33,344 nt of DNA from a virus: IMG/VR virus record IMGVR_UViG_3300030107_002623, positions 1-33,344 of that record; one strand, 5' to 3'. A program made the translations under genes and the position numbers. Below the pieces are notes generated by a model. That model did no database searches. It had not been told where the DNA came from and was given only the letters and a program-made list of their open reading frames with translations. Of this stretch, positions 6,304-15,000 are shown piece by piece (the stretch's first letter is position 1; each line of letters starts with the position of its first letter).

Positions 6304-6747
6304 ATGATAGAAGAACTTATAAATCAATTAGCAGAAGATGAAGGTACAGTAAGAAATGATAATGATAGACATATAGTTTATAAATGTCCAGCTGGTAAGT
6401 ATACTGTTGGATATGGAATCGAAGTAGAAGAACATGGGTTATCAGAAGATGAAGCAAGATTGTTGTTGCGACAAAGAATATTAGATGTTATTAAGGAAGT
6501 GGATAATAACTATCCGTTCATAAAAATTTCTCCTCTCCCTATAAAGCTATGTTTCTACAACATGGCTTTCAATTTAGGGATAACTAGATTAAGTAAGTTT
6601 AGAAAAATGATTGCAGCTCTCGAGGTTGGTGATTATATTACTGCTGGTAAAGAAGCACAAGACAGTCAATGGTACAATCAAGTAGGTGCAAGAGCAGAAC
6701 GTATAGTAAAAACAATAAGTCAATGTTCTGAAAAACATTTTTCTTAA
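6304..6747 (+). CDS. Phage lysozyme (GH24 endolysin)
   Basis: The 147-residue product has the lysozyme core: Glu13 in A-E-D-E-G, then Y-K-C-P-A-G-K-Y-T-V-G-Y-G (26-38), with the Cys28 and Thr34 of the E-C-T form of the active site. A C-terminal region N-M-A-F-N-L-G and W-Y-N-Q-V-G-A-R-A-E-R-I also fits. It cleaves peptidoglycan at lysis. The distance from Glu13 to Cys28 is longer than the usual eight residues, so there is a short insertion. GAGGTGAT precedes the ATG. It is the last plus-strand gene before the convergent junction; no signal peptide is seen. Confidence 0.85.
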   Translation: MIEELINQLAEDEGTVRNDNDRHIVYKCPAGKYTVGYGIEVEEHGLSEDEARLLLRQRILDVIKEVDNNYPFIKISPLPIKLCFYNMAFNLGITRLSKFRKMIAALEVGDYITAGKEAQDSQWYNQVGARAERIVKTISQCSEKHFS

Positions 6748-6755
6748 CTAGTCAC

Positions 6756-6778
6756 AAAGCCTAGAAATCAGGCATTTT
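6756..6778. terminator. Weak terminator at convergent junction
   Basis: GCCT at 6759-6762 pairs with AGGC at 6770-6773 around a 7-nt loop, and five T residues follow closely. The short stem makes it weak, but its place between the lysozyme and the oppositely oriented oxygenase fits a stop for plus-strand transcription. Confidence 0.4.
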
Positions 6779-6847
6779 TCGATCCATTTAAATGAGCACT
6801 GAGTGTAGGTAAAAAAGTTTTGCTTATGATTGTACCTTGATTTTTAT

Positions 6848-7399
6848 CTACATCAACCAAGTTATTATGCTATACCTTGTTCCTTTAGTAATTGGTTTTA
6901 CATAATGAGGAAACATAAAGTTTGCAGGAAAAATAATAGCAGAATTCTTTTTTGGTTTGTATATATTATTTGATATTACTAACTCTCCACCACCATAGTT
7001 TGTATTTAAAAAGAATAATACTGATACTTCTGGAAACCCATATTGCTGTCCATGACTATGATGAATTGCATCTGCGTGTTCAGACATAAATCCACCCTCT
7101 TGATATTTATTTACTCTAAAGTTAGTACATCTTACTGATGACATATATTTAGTATAAGGGTGCAGTAATTTGTAAGCCTTAACTACTTTAAGTGTAGCTT
7201 GAAATAAATCATTATAATATGGTGTATATTGTGTAATGTATATCTCATCCATTACAACACGTTCTTTACTGCTTTTATCTTCAAGCCTTCCTTCGTGACT
7301 AGAAAAACCAGAAGGTTTCCAATCATCTTTAATATCCATTATGTTTTTTGATAACGTTTCTGGTAAAACGTTTTCGTAATACCCAATCCATTCTTTCAT
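6848..7399 (-). CDS. 2OG-Fe(II) oxygenase (prolyl 4-hydroxylase type)
   Basis: The 183-residue product has the iron-binding His108-x-Asp110 (in SEHADAIHH) and His165 with Arg175 (FPHYVKPITKGTRYS), the double-stranded beta-helix signature of P4Hc-type 2-oxoglutarate oxygenases. Y-Q-E-G-G-F before the HxD and G-G-E-L after it are typical. Such genes are frequent in marine phages; substrates may be proteins, nucleic acid or small molecules and cannot be told here. AAGGTGG stands before the ATG. It is the most promoter-distal gene of the late strand. Confidence 0.85.
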   Translation of the reverse strand: MKEWIGYYENVLPETLSKNIMDIKDDWKPSGFSSHEGRLEDKSSKERVVMDEIYITQYTPYYNDLFQATLKVVKAYKLLHPYTKYMSSVRCTNFRVNKYQEGGFMSEHADAIHHSHGQQYGFPEVSVLFFLNTNYGGGELVISNNIYKPKKNSAIIFPANFMFPHYVKPITKGTRYSIITWLM

Positions 7400-7428
7400 C
7401 GTGCCACCTTTGAATAAATCTATTATAA

Positions 7429-7818
7429 CTATTTTTTAATAAGTTTGGTATCTGTTTTTTTTAATTTGTCAAAAGAACGTAAACCACCAAGACCAAGCAA
7501 ACCTAAAAGCAAAGGCATCATTACACTCATGTCAGCTTGTGGTATTGTTATACCAAACCCAGCACAAATTGGCGAAATCATGTAGTTAACCATTAATGAA
7601 ATACTACAAACCCAACCTACGAGAGGTCGCCACGAAGATTGAAACCAGTTACCTTTTGCTTCAGCTTTATTAATTTCAATTTGTTGAAGCATTAGTTCCT
7701 GGCTATGTTTCTCTGCCATAGTTGAAATCTCGTGTGCAAGTTGTGCTTGTTTATCTTTATCTCTAACAAACTTGCCAATCAGTTTAGTTGCAGGTCCTAT
7801 TAGTGCTGTCAATGCCAT
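7429..7818 (-). CDS. Holin, GTA_holin_3TM family
   Basis: The 129-residue product has an N-terminal amphipathic part, then S-S-W-R-P-L-V-G-W-V-C leading into a membrane helix, a second hydrophobic segment near residues 75-95 and the L-L-L-G-L-L-G-L-G-G-L-R-S segment typical of GTA_holin_3TM (PF11351). Holins permeabilise the inner membrane so the endolysin can act. Its start overlaps the upstream membrane-protein gene by 35 bases. The lysozyme is on the other strand across the convergent junction. Confidence 0.8.
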   Translation of the reverse strand: MALTALIGPATKLIGKFVRDKDKQAQLAHEISTMAEKHSQELMLQQIEINKAEAKGNWFQSSWRPLVGWVCSISLMVNYMISPICAGFGITIPQADMSVMMPLLLGLLGLGGLRSFDKLKKTDTKLIKK

Positions 7819-8446
7819 TTGGATTCTCCTTTATTATTATGTGAGTTTTTTTATATTCGATAATATCTAACTGTTGTTCTATTAAAGCAATCTCATGTCC
7901 TTCATTCATACATATCATATAATACTTAGGTTTAAAAACCATACATTCTGCTGTATCTGTTTCTTCTGCAAAGGCAACGTAAGCTATTATACTAAAAACT
8001 AGTATTAATAATACTATACTTATACCTATCGTAGCTTGTTTTGCAACATCCATCATTTCTTTTTGTTTCTCTAACTTTCTTTTTTTAATTAGTAATTTCT
8101 GTTGCTTTACTGCTTCTATCCTACGTTTACGTTCCATTAAGATCTGATCCCAAGTGTTCGGTCCGAATCTGAGATTAATCATATTCTTTACTTCTTGCAT
8201 TTGCTCATTTGCTAACTTGGCATCTATTATACTTTGTGTAACATTTGATAAACCTAACTCATTAGCTGTACTGTTTGCAACTCTGCTACGTTCTTTGTTA
8301 ATCTCTTGTTGACCAGCAAACATTTGATCTATTTGTTTTGCTATGCCAGATATATCATTTACTGTATTGATATTTTCTTTTATGAATGAGGTTGCTTGTT
8401 TTACCAGTGCTATACCAGTAAGAACTGCTGTTACTGGCTCGACCAT
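7784..8446 (-). CDS. Membrane protein with coiled coil
   Basis: The 220-residue product has a helical, charged region (about 70-135, including a long K/R/Q stretch), a single membrane span near residues 140-160 (IGISIVLLILVFSIIAYVAFA region) and a short distal domain with Cys at 168, 179 and 219. The layout could suit a lysis-associated or virion membrane protein, but no family was recognised. It overlaps its neighbours at both ends (16 and 35 bases), so it is translationally linked to the holin. Confidence 0.65.
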   Translation of the reverse strand: MVEPVTAVLTGIALVKQATSFIKENINTVNDISGIAKQIDQMFAGQQEINKERSRVANSTANELGLSNVTQSIIDAKLANEQMQEVKNMINLRFGPNTWDQILMERKRRIEAVKQQKLLIKKRKLEKQKEMMDVAKQATIGISIVLLILVFSIIAYVAFAEETDTAECMVFKPKYYMICMNEGHEIALIEQQLDIIEYKKTHIIIKENPNGIDSTNRTCN

Positions 8447-8670
8447 CTATCTGCCATCCTATCTAGTTTCTGTTCAAGTCTTATTATAGCTTCTTTTGTT
8501 TCTCTTGCTTCGTTATTTAACTCAGATTTGGTGGCATATGTTTCACGTGTATCATTAAGATGTAACTGTAACCTCTTGACTTCAGAAAACATTTTGCCAA
8601 ATGCCCAACCAAAAGGAACAACAATAAAAGATAGAACTATGTTCCATACCAAAAAAGGATCAACTGTCAT
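8431..8670 (-). CDS. Small TM plus coiled-coil protein (spanin/holin-like)
   Basis: A 79-residue protein with an N-terminal membrane helix (about residues 7-27) followed by a long amphipathic helix (KRLQLHLND to KLDRMADRW). The shape recalls i-spanin or accessory holin proteins of lysis cassettes, but no lipobox partner was found. The start shares a TAATG with the AT-hook peptide upstream. Confidence 0.65.
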   Translation of the reverse strand: MTVDPFLVWNIVLSFIVVPFGWAFGKMFSEVKRLQLHLNDTRETYATKSELNNEARETKEAIIRLEQKLDRMADRWSSQ

Positions 8671-8771
8671 TAGAATGCCCTTGTCTTTGGAGGTCTACCT
8701 CTCTTTTTTTTTTTCTTAAATAAACTTTTAATTTTGTTAAGAATATTTTTTAAATGTGTTTTAATGTTCAT
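8670..8771 (-). CDS. 33-residue AT-hook peptide
   Basis: This minus-strand ORF reads MNIKTHLKNILNKIKSLF, then five lysines and R-G-R-P-P-K-T-R-A-F. R-G-R-P with flanking basic residues is the AT-hook core that binds the minor groove of AT-rich DNA. The peptide has no acidic residue. It ends in a TAATG overlap with the next gene and starts 5 bases after the previous stop, so it sits exactly in the operon. Family and function are not known; DNA binding is inferred from the motif. Confidence 0.55.
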   Translation of the reverse strand: MNIKTHLKNILNKIKSLFKKKKKRGRPPKTRAF

Positions 8772-8776
8772 TAACT

Positions 8777-9121
8777 CTATGGTTTAGTAGGAAACTTTAC
8801 TGCTTTTAATTTATCCATAGTATCTACACCATCTGTAATATCCCTAAGTTTTTGTCTGTAAGTTTTCATATCGTCAGACATAGTTACATCTGGCAAAGCA
8901 TAAAAGTCTGTTTCTTTCAGTAATCTGTTTCTTTGTTCTCTTAACCAATCTAAGGATTCATCAAACAGTGCTTCTGGTAACTTTGCTTTGATATCTTCTT
9001 TTGATATTGGTGTTGTACCTTCATCAAAAGTAATTTCTGCTTTATCTATATCATACAAATCTCCGTTTACAGAAAACTCTGCTTTAGGATTTATTAATAG
9101 TATTGCTTTTCCTATACTCAT
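8777..9121 (-). CDS. Phage tail assembly chaperone-like protein
   Basis: The 114-residue product ends with L-R-E-Q-R-N-R-L-L-K-E-T-D, L-P-D-V, Y-R-Q-K-L-R-D-I and V-K-F-P-T-K-P, the characteristic C-terminal string of phage tail-assembly chaperones (PF16778-like/XkdW-like). The N-terminal half is a small beta domain. It directly follows the two tail-fibre genes (1-base overlap), the normal place for a fibre chaperone. Confidence 0.75.
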   Translation of the reverse strand: MSIGKAILLINPKAEFSVNGDLYDIDKAEITFDEGTTPISKEDIKAKLPEALFDESLDWLREQRNRLLKETDFYALPDVTMSDDMKTYRQKLRDITDGVDTMDKLKAVKFPTKP

Positions 9122-10218
9122 TATGCACCAATCTCCATTAAAGTAATAGTTGAAACACTACAAGGTCTTGCACTTATATTATCTGGGTTATTGTTATTAT
9201 TTATTCTGATTTCAGAACTGGCTTTAGCTCTTACATCATAAGTTATTGAACTAGTTGTACTAGGAGAATCTAAAAAAGTATAAGTGCTAGGATTCATTTG
9301 CTCATCTGCACCACTCTCTGGATTACCATTTTGATGAAAACAACCTGTTCTATTACCAAGACCAGAATCTTTTGAAGCATCAATAAGATTTGAACCATCT
9401 TTAAAAAGAGTTACATTACCTGTACCATTTTTACTAGAATATGGTGCTGTAACCATTATTAATACTTTGCTAGTTGTTAAGCTAGGAGTTATATCTGCTG
9501 TTAAACCTGTAACTGCGGCATAAGAATTGCTTGTTCTTGAAAAGGAATCATTTTTACGTACTGATACTACTTGTAAAACTTTACCACCACCAGCATCAGC
9601 AAACTGTAAATTACCAGAACCATCTGTTGTTAATAACTGATTTGCATTTCCATCTGCATTTGGAAAAGTAATACCATCTAAAACAACTTTACCAGAACCA
9701 TTAGGTGTTAAGGATATGTTTTGATTTGCACCATCTGCTATTGTGATAGTACCTGAATTAGTACCTGAGTTTGTACTAAATGTAAGATCACCTGTACCTT
9801 GCGTAGTGATTGTTGCATTAGCATTATTATCACCAACCATAACTGTATCTGTACCTAGATTTACATCTCCTGTACCATTAGGTATTAGATTTATATTACC
9901 ATTAGAAGCTGATACTATATTATTACCAGCTACACTTAAATCTCCACCAAGTTCAGGAGTAGGATCTTTTGATATATCTAATGTTGTAAATCCTATATTT
10001 GCTGAACCATCTGTTTTAAGTATTTGATCTGCTGATCCATCAGCTGTGGGTAATGATAAACCATCTACTATAACTTTACCTGAACCATTTGGGGTTATAG
10101 CAATATTACCATCAGAAGCAGAAACAATACTGTTTCCATTAACATCTAAGTTACCATCTAACTTTACTTCAGTACTAGCTGATCCCCTTATTTTATCTAC
10201 TTTTACTGTACTTGCCAT
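9121..10218 (-). CDS. Tail fibre protein, receptor-binding part
   Basis: The 365-residue product has repeated beta modules (N-G-N-S-I-V-S-A-S-D-G-N-I, I-T-P-N-G-S-G-K-V, T-A-D-G-S-A-D-Q) over residues 20-205, then a linker and a globular C-terminal domain starting K-V-L-Q-V-V-S-V and ending S-T-I-T-L-M-E-I-G-A, which is typical of phage fibre tips in marine viruses. It likely trimerises and contacts the host surface. Two or three of its modules also occur in the adjacent 583-residue fibre. Confidence 0.75.
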   Translation of the reverse strand: MASTVKVDKIRGSASTEVKLDGNLDVNGNSIVSASDGNIAITPNGSGKVIVDGLSLPTADGSADQILKTDGSANIGFTTLDISKDPTPELGGDLSVAGNNIVSASNGNINLIPNGTGDVNLGTDTVMVGDNNANATITTQGTGDLTFSTNSGTNSGTITIADGANQNISLTPNGSGKVVLDGITFPNADGNANQLLTTDGSGNLQFADAGGGKVLQVVSVRKNDSFSRTSNSYAAVTGLTADITPSLTTSKVLIMVTAPYSSKNGTGNVTLFKDGSNLIDASKDSGLGNRTGCFHQNGNPESGADEQMNPSTYTFLDSPSTTSSITYDVRAKASSEIRINNNNNPDNISARPCSVSTITLMEIGA

Positions 10219-10227
10219 TTTTACTCC

Positions 10228-11979
10228 TTAAAAAATTTCTAAACTGCCATCGCCACTTATTGTCCAAGTAGCACTACCACTTACAGTTATCGGTCCAAAG
10301 AGAAAAGCATTCTTTGTGCTGGCTGTTGTAGAAGTAGTATTACTACTTATACTATTATAATTACTAAAGTAATTTCCGACTGTTGTCAACTCACTTGCTT
10401 GAATAGTACCAAAACTTAATGTTCCGGAACCATCAGTTTTTAATACTTCATCTGCAGAACCATCAGTAGTTGGATAGCTTAAACCATCTAAAACTACTTT
10501 ACCAGATCCATTTGGTGTAATATTTATATCTCTATTAGATGTAGATACTATCGAATTAGTTTGAACATCAAGATTACCACCTAATTGTGGACTTCCATCT
10601 TGCACTATATCTGTTAAAGAACCAGCTACTATAGTTACCCAAGAAGATCCGTTATAATATTTTAATACATTAGATGTTGTATTATATGCTAAATCACCTT
10701 CATCTAATGATGATGAAGGATCAGAACTATCTACTCTATATCTATTAGCAAAATCATTTACTGTACTTAAATTACTTGCAACAGTATTTACATTTGCTAT
10801 TGATCCAGCTACTGATGTAATATTTGAATTAGCACCAGCTACTGTATTTATATTTGTAGAGTTACTAGCTACCGTTGTTATGTTACTTGAGATACCAGCA
10901 ACAGTACTTATATTACTATTGTTACCAGCAACTGTTGCTATATTTGTAACTACACCAGATGCACCTAATGTAGCCATATTTGTTATGTTTGCTGAAGTAG
11001 CAAGTAAATTTAAATCAGTTACTATATCACTGGTTGCCAATGTATTTAAGTCACTAACAATATCTGAAGTCGCTAGAGTATTTAAATCACTTACAATATC
11101 TGAAGTAGCCAAAGTATTTAAATCACTTACTATATCAGAAGTAGCTAATGTGTTTATATCTGATACTATATCACTTGTAGCTAAAGTATTTAGATCGCTT
11201 ACTACATCACTTGTTGCTAATGTATTTAAGTCACTTACTATATCAGTAGTAGCTAACATATTTATATCATTTATTACATCTGTTACTGCTAATGCATTTA
11301 AATCAGAAACAAAGTCTGAAGTAATCAAACTTGCAACTGCTGCAACAGAAGTAATTTCTGATGATTTACCAGCTACTGTAGTTACATTACTTGATATGCC
11401 AGCTACTGTAGTAACATTACTAGCTATACCACTTACTGTTGTAATATTACTAGCAATACCAGCAACTGTACTTACGTCTGTTGCTGTTATAGAAGTTTCT
11501 ACATTACCTGTACTACTAAATGTTAATACTTTATTTGCTCTACTAGCTTTAAGTGGTAATGTTAATGTTGCAGAAGTATCATCATCAGTTAGTCTTATTG
11601 ACCTTGATATTTCATCTTCTCTTTCACCCATCATAGCAACCATTTTATCAAGATCAGTATTTAAACTATCTATAACAAATGGACCAGATGTAGGAAAATC
11701 TGTTGTTCTTGCAACAGGTATATCTCTTATAAGTGTATATACATCACTAGCAGTAGCACCACCACCTAATACAATAGTGCCACCGCCTGATGTACCAGCA
11801 CCAGTTACTTTGTATTCAGTTTTATCCGAAGGACTACTTGCGTATGTTAGGAGTGTAGAACCTTGAAATACTTTAATATCGGTAACTTCAAATATTTCAA
11901 AGGAGTAAGTAAACGTAGTCTGTGCAGACGTAGCTGTGTACTGGTTTCTTGGTGTTGTATCATTTACGACTATAGCCAT
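10228..11979 (-). CDS. T7-type tail fibre, N-terminal adaptor and repetitive shaft
   Basis: Residues 1-150 match the N-terminal virion-attachment domain of T7 tail fibres (PF03906): N-Q-Y-T-A-T-S-A-Q-T-T-F-T-Y-S-F-E-I-F, then Y-K-V-T-G, and L-I-R-D-I-P-V-A-R-T-T-D-F. The shaft is repetitive: a 10-residue repeat (about 170-220), a 12-residue repeat built on D-I-V-S-D-L-N-T-L-A-T-S (221-340), and 10-residue repeats again (341-400). Residues 465-525 repeat a module of the neighbouring fibre. The short C-terminus lacks an obvious tip domain, so this may be the proximal part with the 365-residue protein distal. Confidence 0.8.
   Translation of the reverse strand: MAIVVNDTTPRNQYTATSAQTTFTYSFEIFEVTDIKVFQGSTLLTYASSPSDKTEYKVTGAGTSGGGTIVLGGGATASDVYTLIRDIPVARTTDFPTSGPFVIDSLNTDLDKMVAMMGEREDEISRSIRLTDDDTSATLTLPLKASRANKVLTFSSTGNVETSITATDVSTVAGIASNITTVSGIASNVTTVAGISSNVTTVAGKSSEITSVAAVASLITSDFVSDLNALAVTDVINDINMLATTDIVSDLNTLATSDVVSDLNTLATSDIVSDINTLATSDIVSDLNTLATSDIVSDLNTLATSDIVSDLNTLATSDIVTDLNLLATSANITNMATLGASGVVTNIATVAGNNSNISTVAGISSNITTVASNSTNINTVAGANSNITSVAGSIANVNTVASNLSTVNDFANRYRVDSSDPSSSLDEGDLAYNTTSNVLKYYNGSSWVTIVAGSLTDIVQDGSPQLGGNLDVQTNSIVSTSNRDINITPNGSGKVVLDGLSYPTTDGSADEVLKTDGSGTLSFGTIQASELTTVGNYFSNYNSISSNTTSTTASTKNAFLFGPITVSGSATWTISGDGSLEIF
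10780..11472 (-). repeat. Tandem coding repeats of tail-fibre shaft
   Basis: The shaft-coding DNA holds about ten copies of a 36-bp unit (12 residues) at 10960-11319, flanked on both sides by 30-bp units (10 residues) at 11320-11472 and 10780-10959. Copies are diverged at third positions, so the repeat is old or under selection for protein sequence rather than a recent expansion. Confidence 0.8.
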
Positions 11980-12003
11980 ATCATTATCCTTTTATCATAA
12001 TAA

Positions 12004-15000
12004 TTAATATCTGTCATCCTTTAACTGTTCTGAAATTCCTGTAGCTGCTCTATTAAATAACCATTTTAAATAAAAAATATTATTAAATGGTATTAACCTT
12101 TTTATCATATGTGCTCTTTCTCTTGTATTCATATCTTCATCTGTAAATAATTCTACTAAACTTTGTATAACAGATCCAGCTGGTCCAAAAGGTTCTGCTA
12201 GAGAATCAGCAAAATCTTCACCAAATGGATTATTAACTCCTAATACTTGTGGTCGTATACCATATTGACTTTGACTCATAATCTCTAACATATTGTTTAT
12301 ATCTAACCAGTAAGAAGTAAGACCGCTGTATTCTATTGATTTGTATATTTTTTCTTCCGTTGACATATATTGAAAAGCATTTGGATTTCTTAGCCATGTA
12401 CCTAAATAACCAGCTAAAGTCATAGCAACAATACCAGAAAATATACCTCTATGTCTGCCTTGTAGTGTACTATTTACTATTTTGTTATTTGCCGCAAATG
12501 CCCAGGTCATAAGTTGTAATGGTATTCTATACAAAACTGATTGATGTTTTTTTATTTTATCTGTAAATTTACCACCAGTAATAATACCTTCCATAAGAAA
12601 AGGTTTATCTGCCATTGTAGGTGTTACATAAGTGTTTACTACTTCCATTCTAATTGCATTCATATATTTAGTTGCTAATACAGGATCAAGATCTGCCCAT
12701 AAAAAACTATTGTCATAATACACATCTAACTTACCTTTATACTGATTGTCTGGATCAAATTGTTTATGATAATTAGCTATCTTTTTTAAATCATCTTCAT
12801 CTAATCCTATCATTTTCATTGTTTCTAAATCTAAATCAAAATACTTTTCTAAAAACTTTTGTTTTGGTTTTACACCATTTAGTGCATATCCTGTTCTAAT
12901 AATTCTATCAGTAGACATAGGAATAATCATTTTTTTACCAAGTGCAGTAAACTCATTTAAACCTGTAAATACATAAAACTTATCTACTAAAGCATCACTA
13001 AACTTTTCTATAGTATCTAATGTTTTATTAAATGCCCTTCTATATCCCATACCACCTTCACTAGCTACTTCAACTTTCATTTTAGCACCAGTATTTAATA
13101 TAGATTCTATTCCTACTCCAGCTCTTAAAGCTAATTGTTTTGCATCACCTTTCATTTTTGCAAACTGAACACCATCAGTAAACCAACTACGTGCATATCT
13201 ACCAAACACTTCTAAAAATCCTCTTGTTAAAATTACTTTTACTGTATCTGCTAAACTTGCTGGTACAACAGCACCCATCATTGTTACGTGAACACTATTC
13301 ATAGCTAATCTTCCTATTTGATTTATAGGTGTGCCAAGATCACTTGACGTAGCATTTAAATTTAATTGTAATCTATTCATAGTATTAAATTGATCAGCAT
13401 GTATTTGTAATGTATCAAGAGCTTTTTTTTGTCTTAAATTAAAATCACCTTCATACTTTTGAACAATATCATCTAACATTTCATAAACTTGCATAGTTGC
13501 AAATCTATCGCCTTTAAACATTTTTGTAGCTTCTATACTTGGTCCTACTTTATTTGCATAATTTCTAGTTACTGTTTCTGGGTGTAAAAATATTAAATCT
13601 GCAAAGCCATTATTTTCTTTTAATAACATATGGTTTGGTATGTCAAAATTTCTTGACATAGCATATTTATTTAAACCTTTACCACTAGTACCATCAATAT
13701 CTCCTAATGCACTATCCATTATATTTTTGTTTACAATTAACTGTGCTTCATAATTTGCTATAGCATCTATTTCTTCTTTTTTAGGTATAGCAGTTGTCAT
13801 TCTTTGTGGTTCTTGTTTTGCACTAGTTCTTCCTATAACTGCATTATATAATTTATTGCTATCTATAAACTCTTGATATTGTTCTTTTGACAATCTAGCT
13901 TTTAAAATGTTTGATAAATGTGTATTAATTTTTATTAGTTCTACTGGTCTTTTTACACTTGCTTCTATATGCCTTGCAGTAACATTATACAATTCTTTTA
14001 TATCATCTGTAGATTTGCTATATATGTTTTTGACTTTTTTAATATCAAACTTTTTTCTATAATCGGTTGTAATACCTATATAACTTTTAAAACGTACAAG
14101 TTCTCTTTTACCATCAACTGCTTCTATCATAGCGGCAACTCTGCCTTTTGGATTTTGTTTTATATGATTTGTAAATAAATCTATAGTAGATAATCTATAA
14201 TCTGCCATAGCTTCTGTATCCCAGTTTCTTGCAAAATAATTTGTATCTGTTTTTTTAAAGTCAATACCTTGTTTAAATACTTTGTTTGATTTTGCATAAT
14301 GTTTCATAAAAGTTCGCACATTTATATCTGATGGTGGAGCTGCAATCTTGTAAAAACTTTTTGGTATTTTTGTTTGTTCACTTTTTAATAAATACACATT
14401 ATCTTTTGGTACTGTTAATTTATATTGTTTAGGATTAAGATTATATTGTTCTTCTATATTATCTAAAGCTAACTTATTAATTCTGTTTTCATAATCTGCT
14501 ATTGACTCATTTGTACGTCTTTTATTAAAAATGTGCATAATTTCGTGCATCTTTACAAAATCAAAAAATTCCTGGGCATTTTTAAATTGATCAGCTTTTA
14601 ATGGTTCAACACCACTTAATCTTGGTTTTGTCCATGCTTTGTTTTTATACATTGTGTTTTTAATATATTCTTCATCTATTGTAATAGTTTTATCTTTTCT
14701 ATTATGTGAAGCTGCAATGTATCTATTATTAACTGTTTTATTTTTTCCTATAATTATTTTGTAACCTGTTGGTAGTTTAGGAAAATTTAAATTTTTACCA
14801 CCAGCTTTTACTTCATCAATCATATCAAGTATAGCATTTCTATAATTTACTAATACTTCATCAGGAGGAAAAAAAGATTCTCCTCCAATATATTCTGTTA
14901 AAAAATCATCTGCTTGTTTTAAATTTTGTTCGTGTATTAAATAATCTATAAATCTTAATTCTTCTAGTTCTAAATCATACTTTTCTGCTAAACTGTTTGA

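Noticed and set aside
10960-11319. CRISPR-like array of 36-bp repeats
   Set aside because: The units are contiguous without spacers, in frame, and encode a 12-residue protein repeat.
10880-11866. 328-residue plus-strand ORF opposite the tail-fibre shaft
   Set aside because: It is the mirror of the repetitive shaft repeats; its sequence is a low-complexity Val/Ser/Leu repeat with no start signal, and the minus frame has clear fibre homology.
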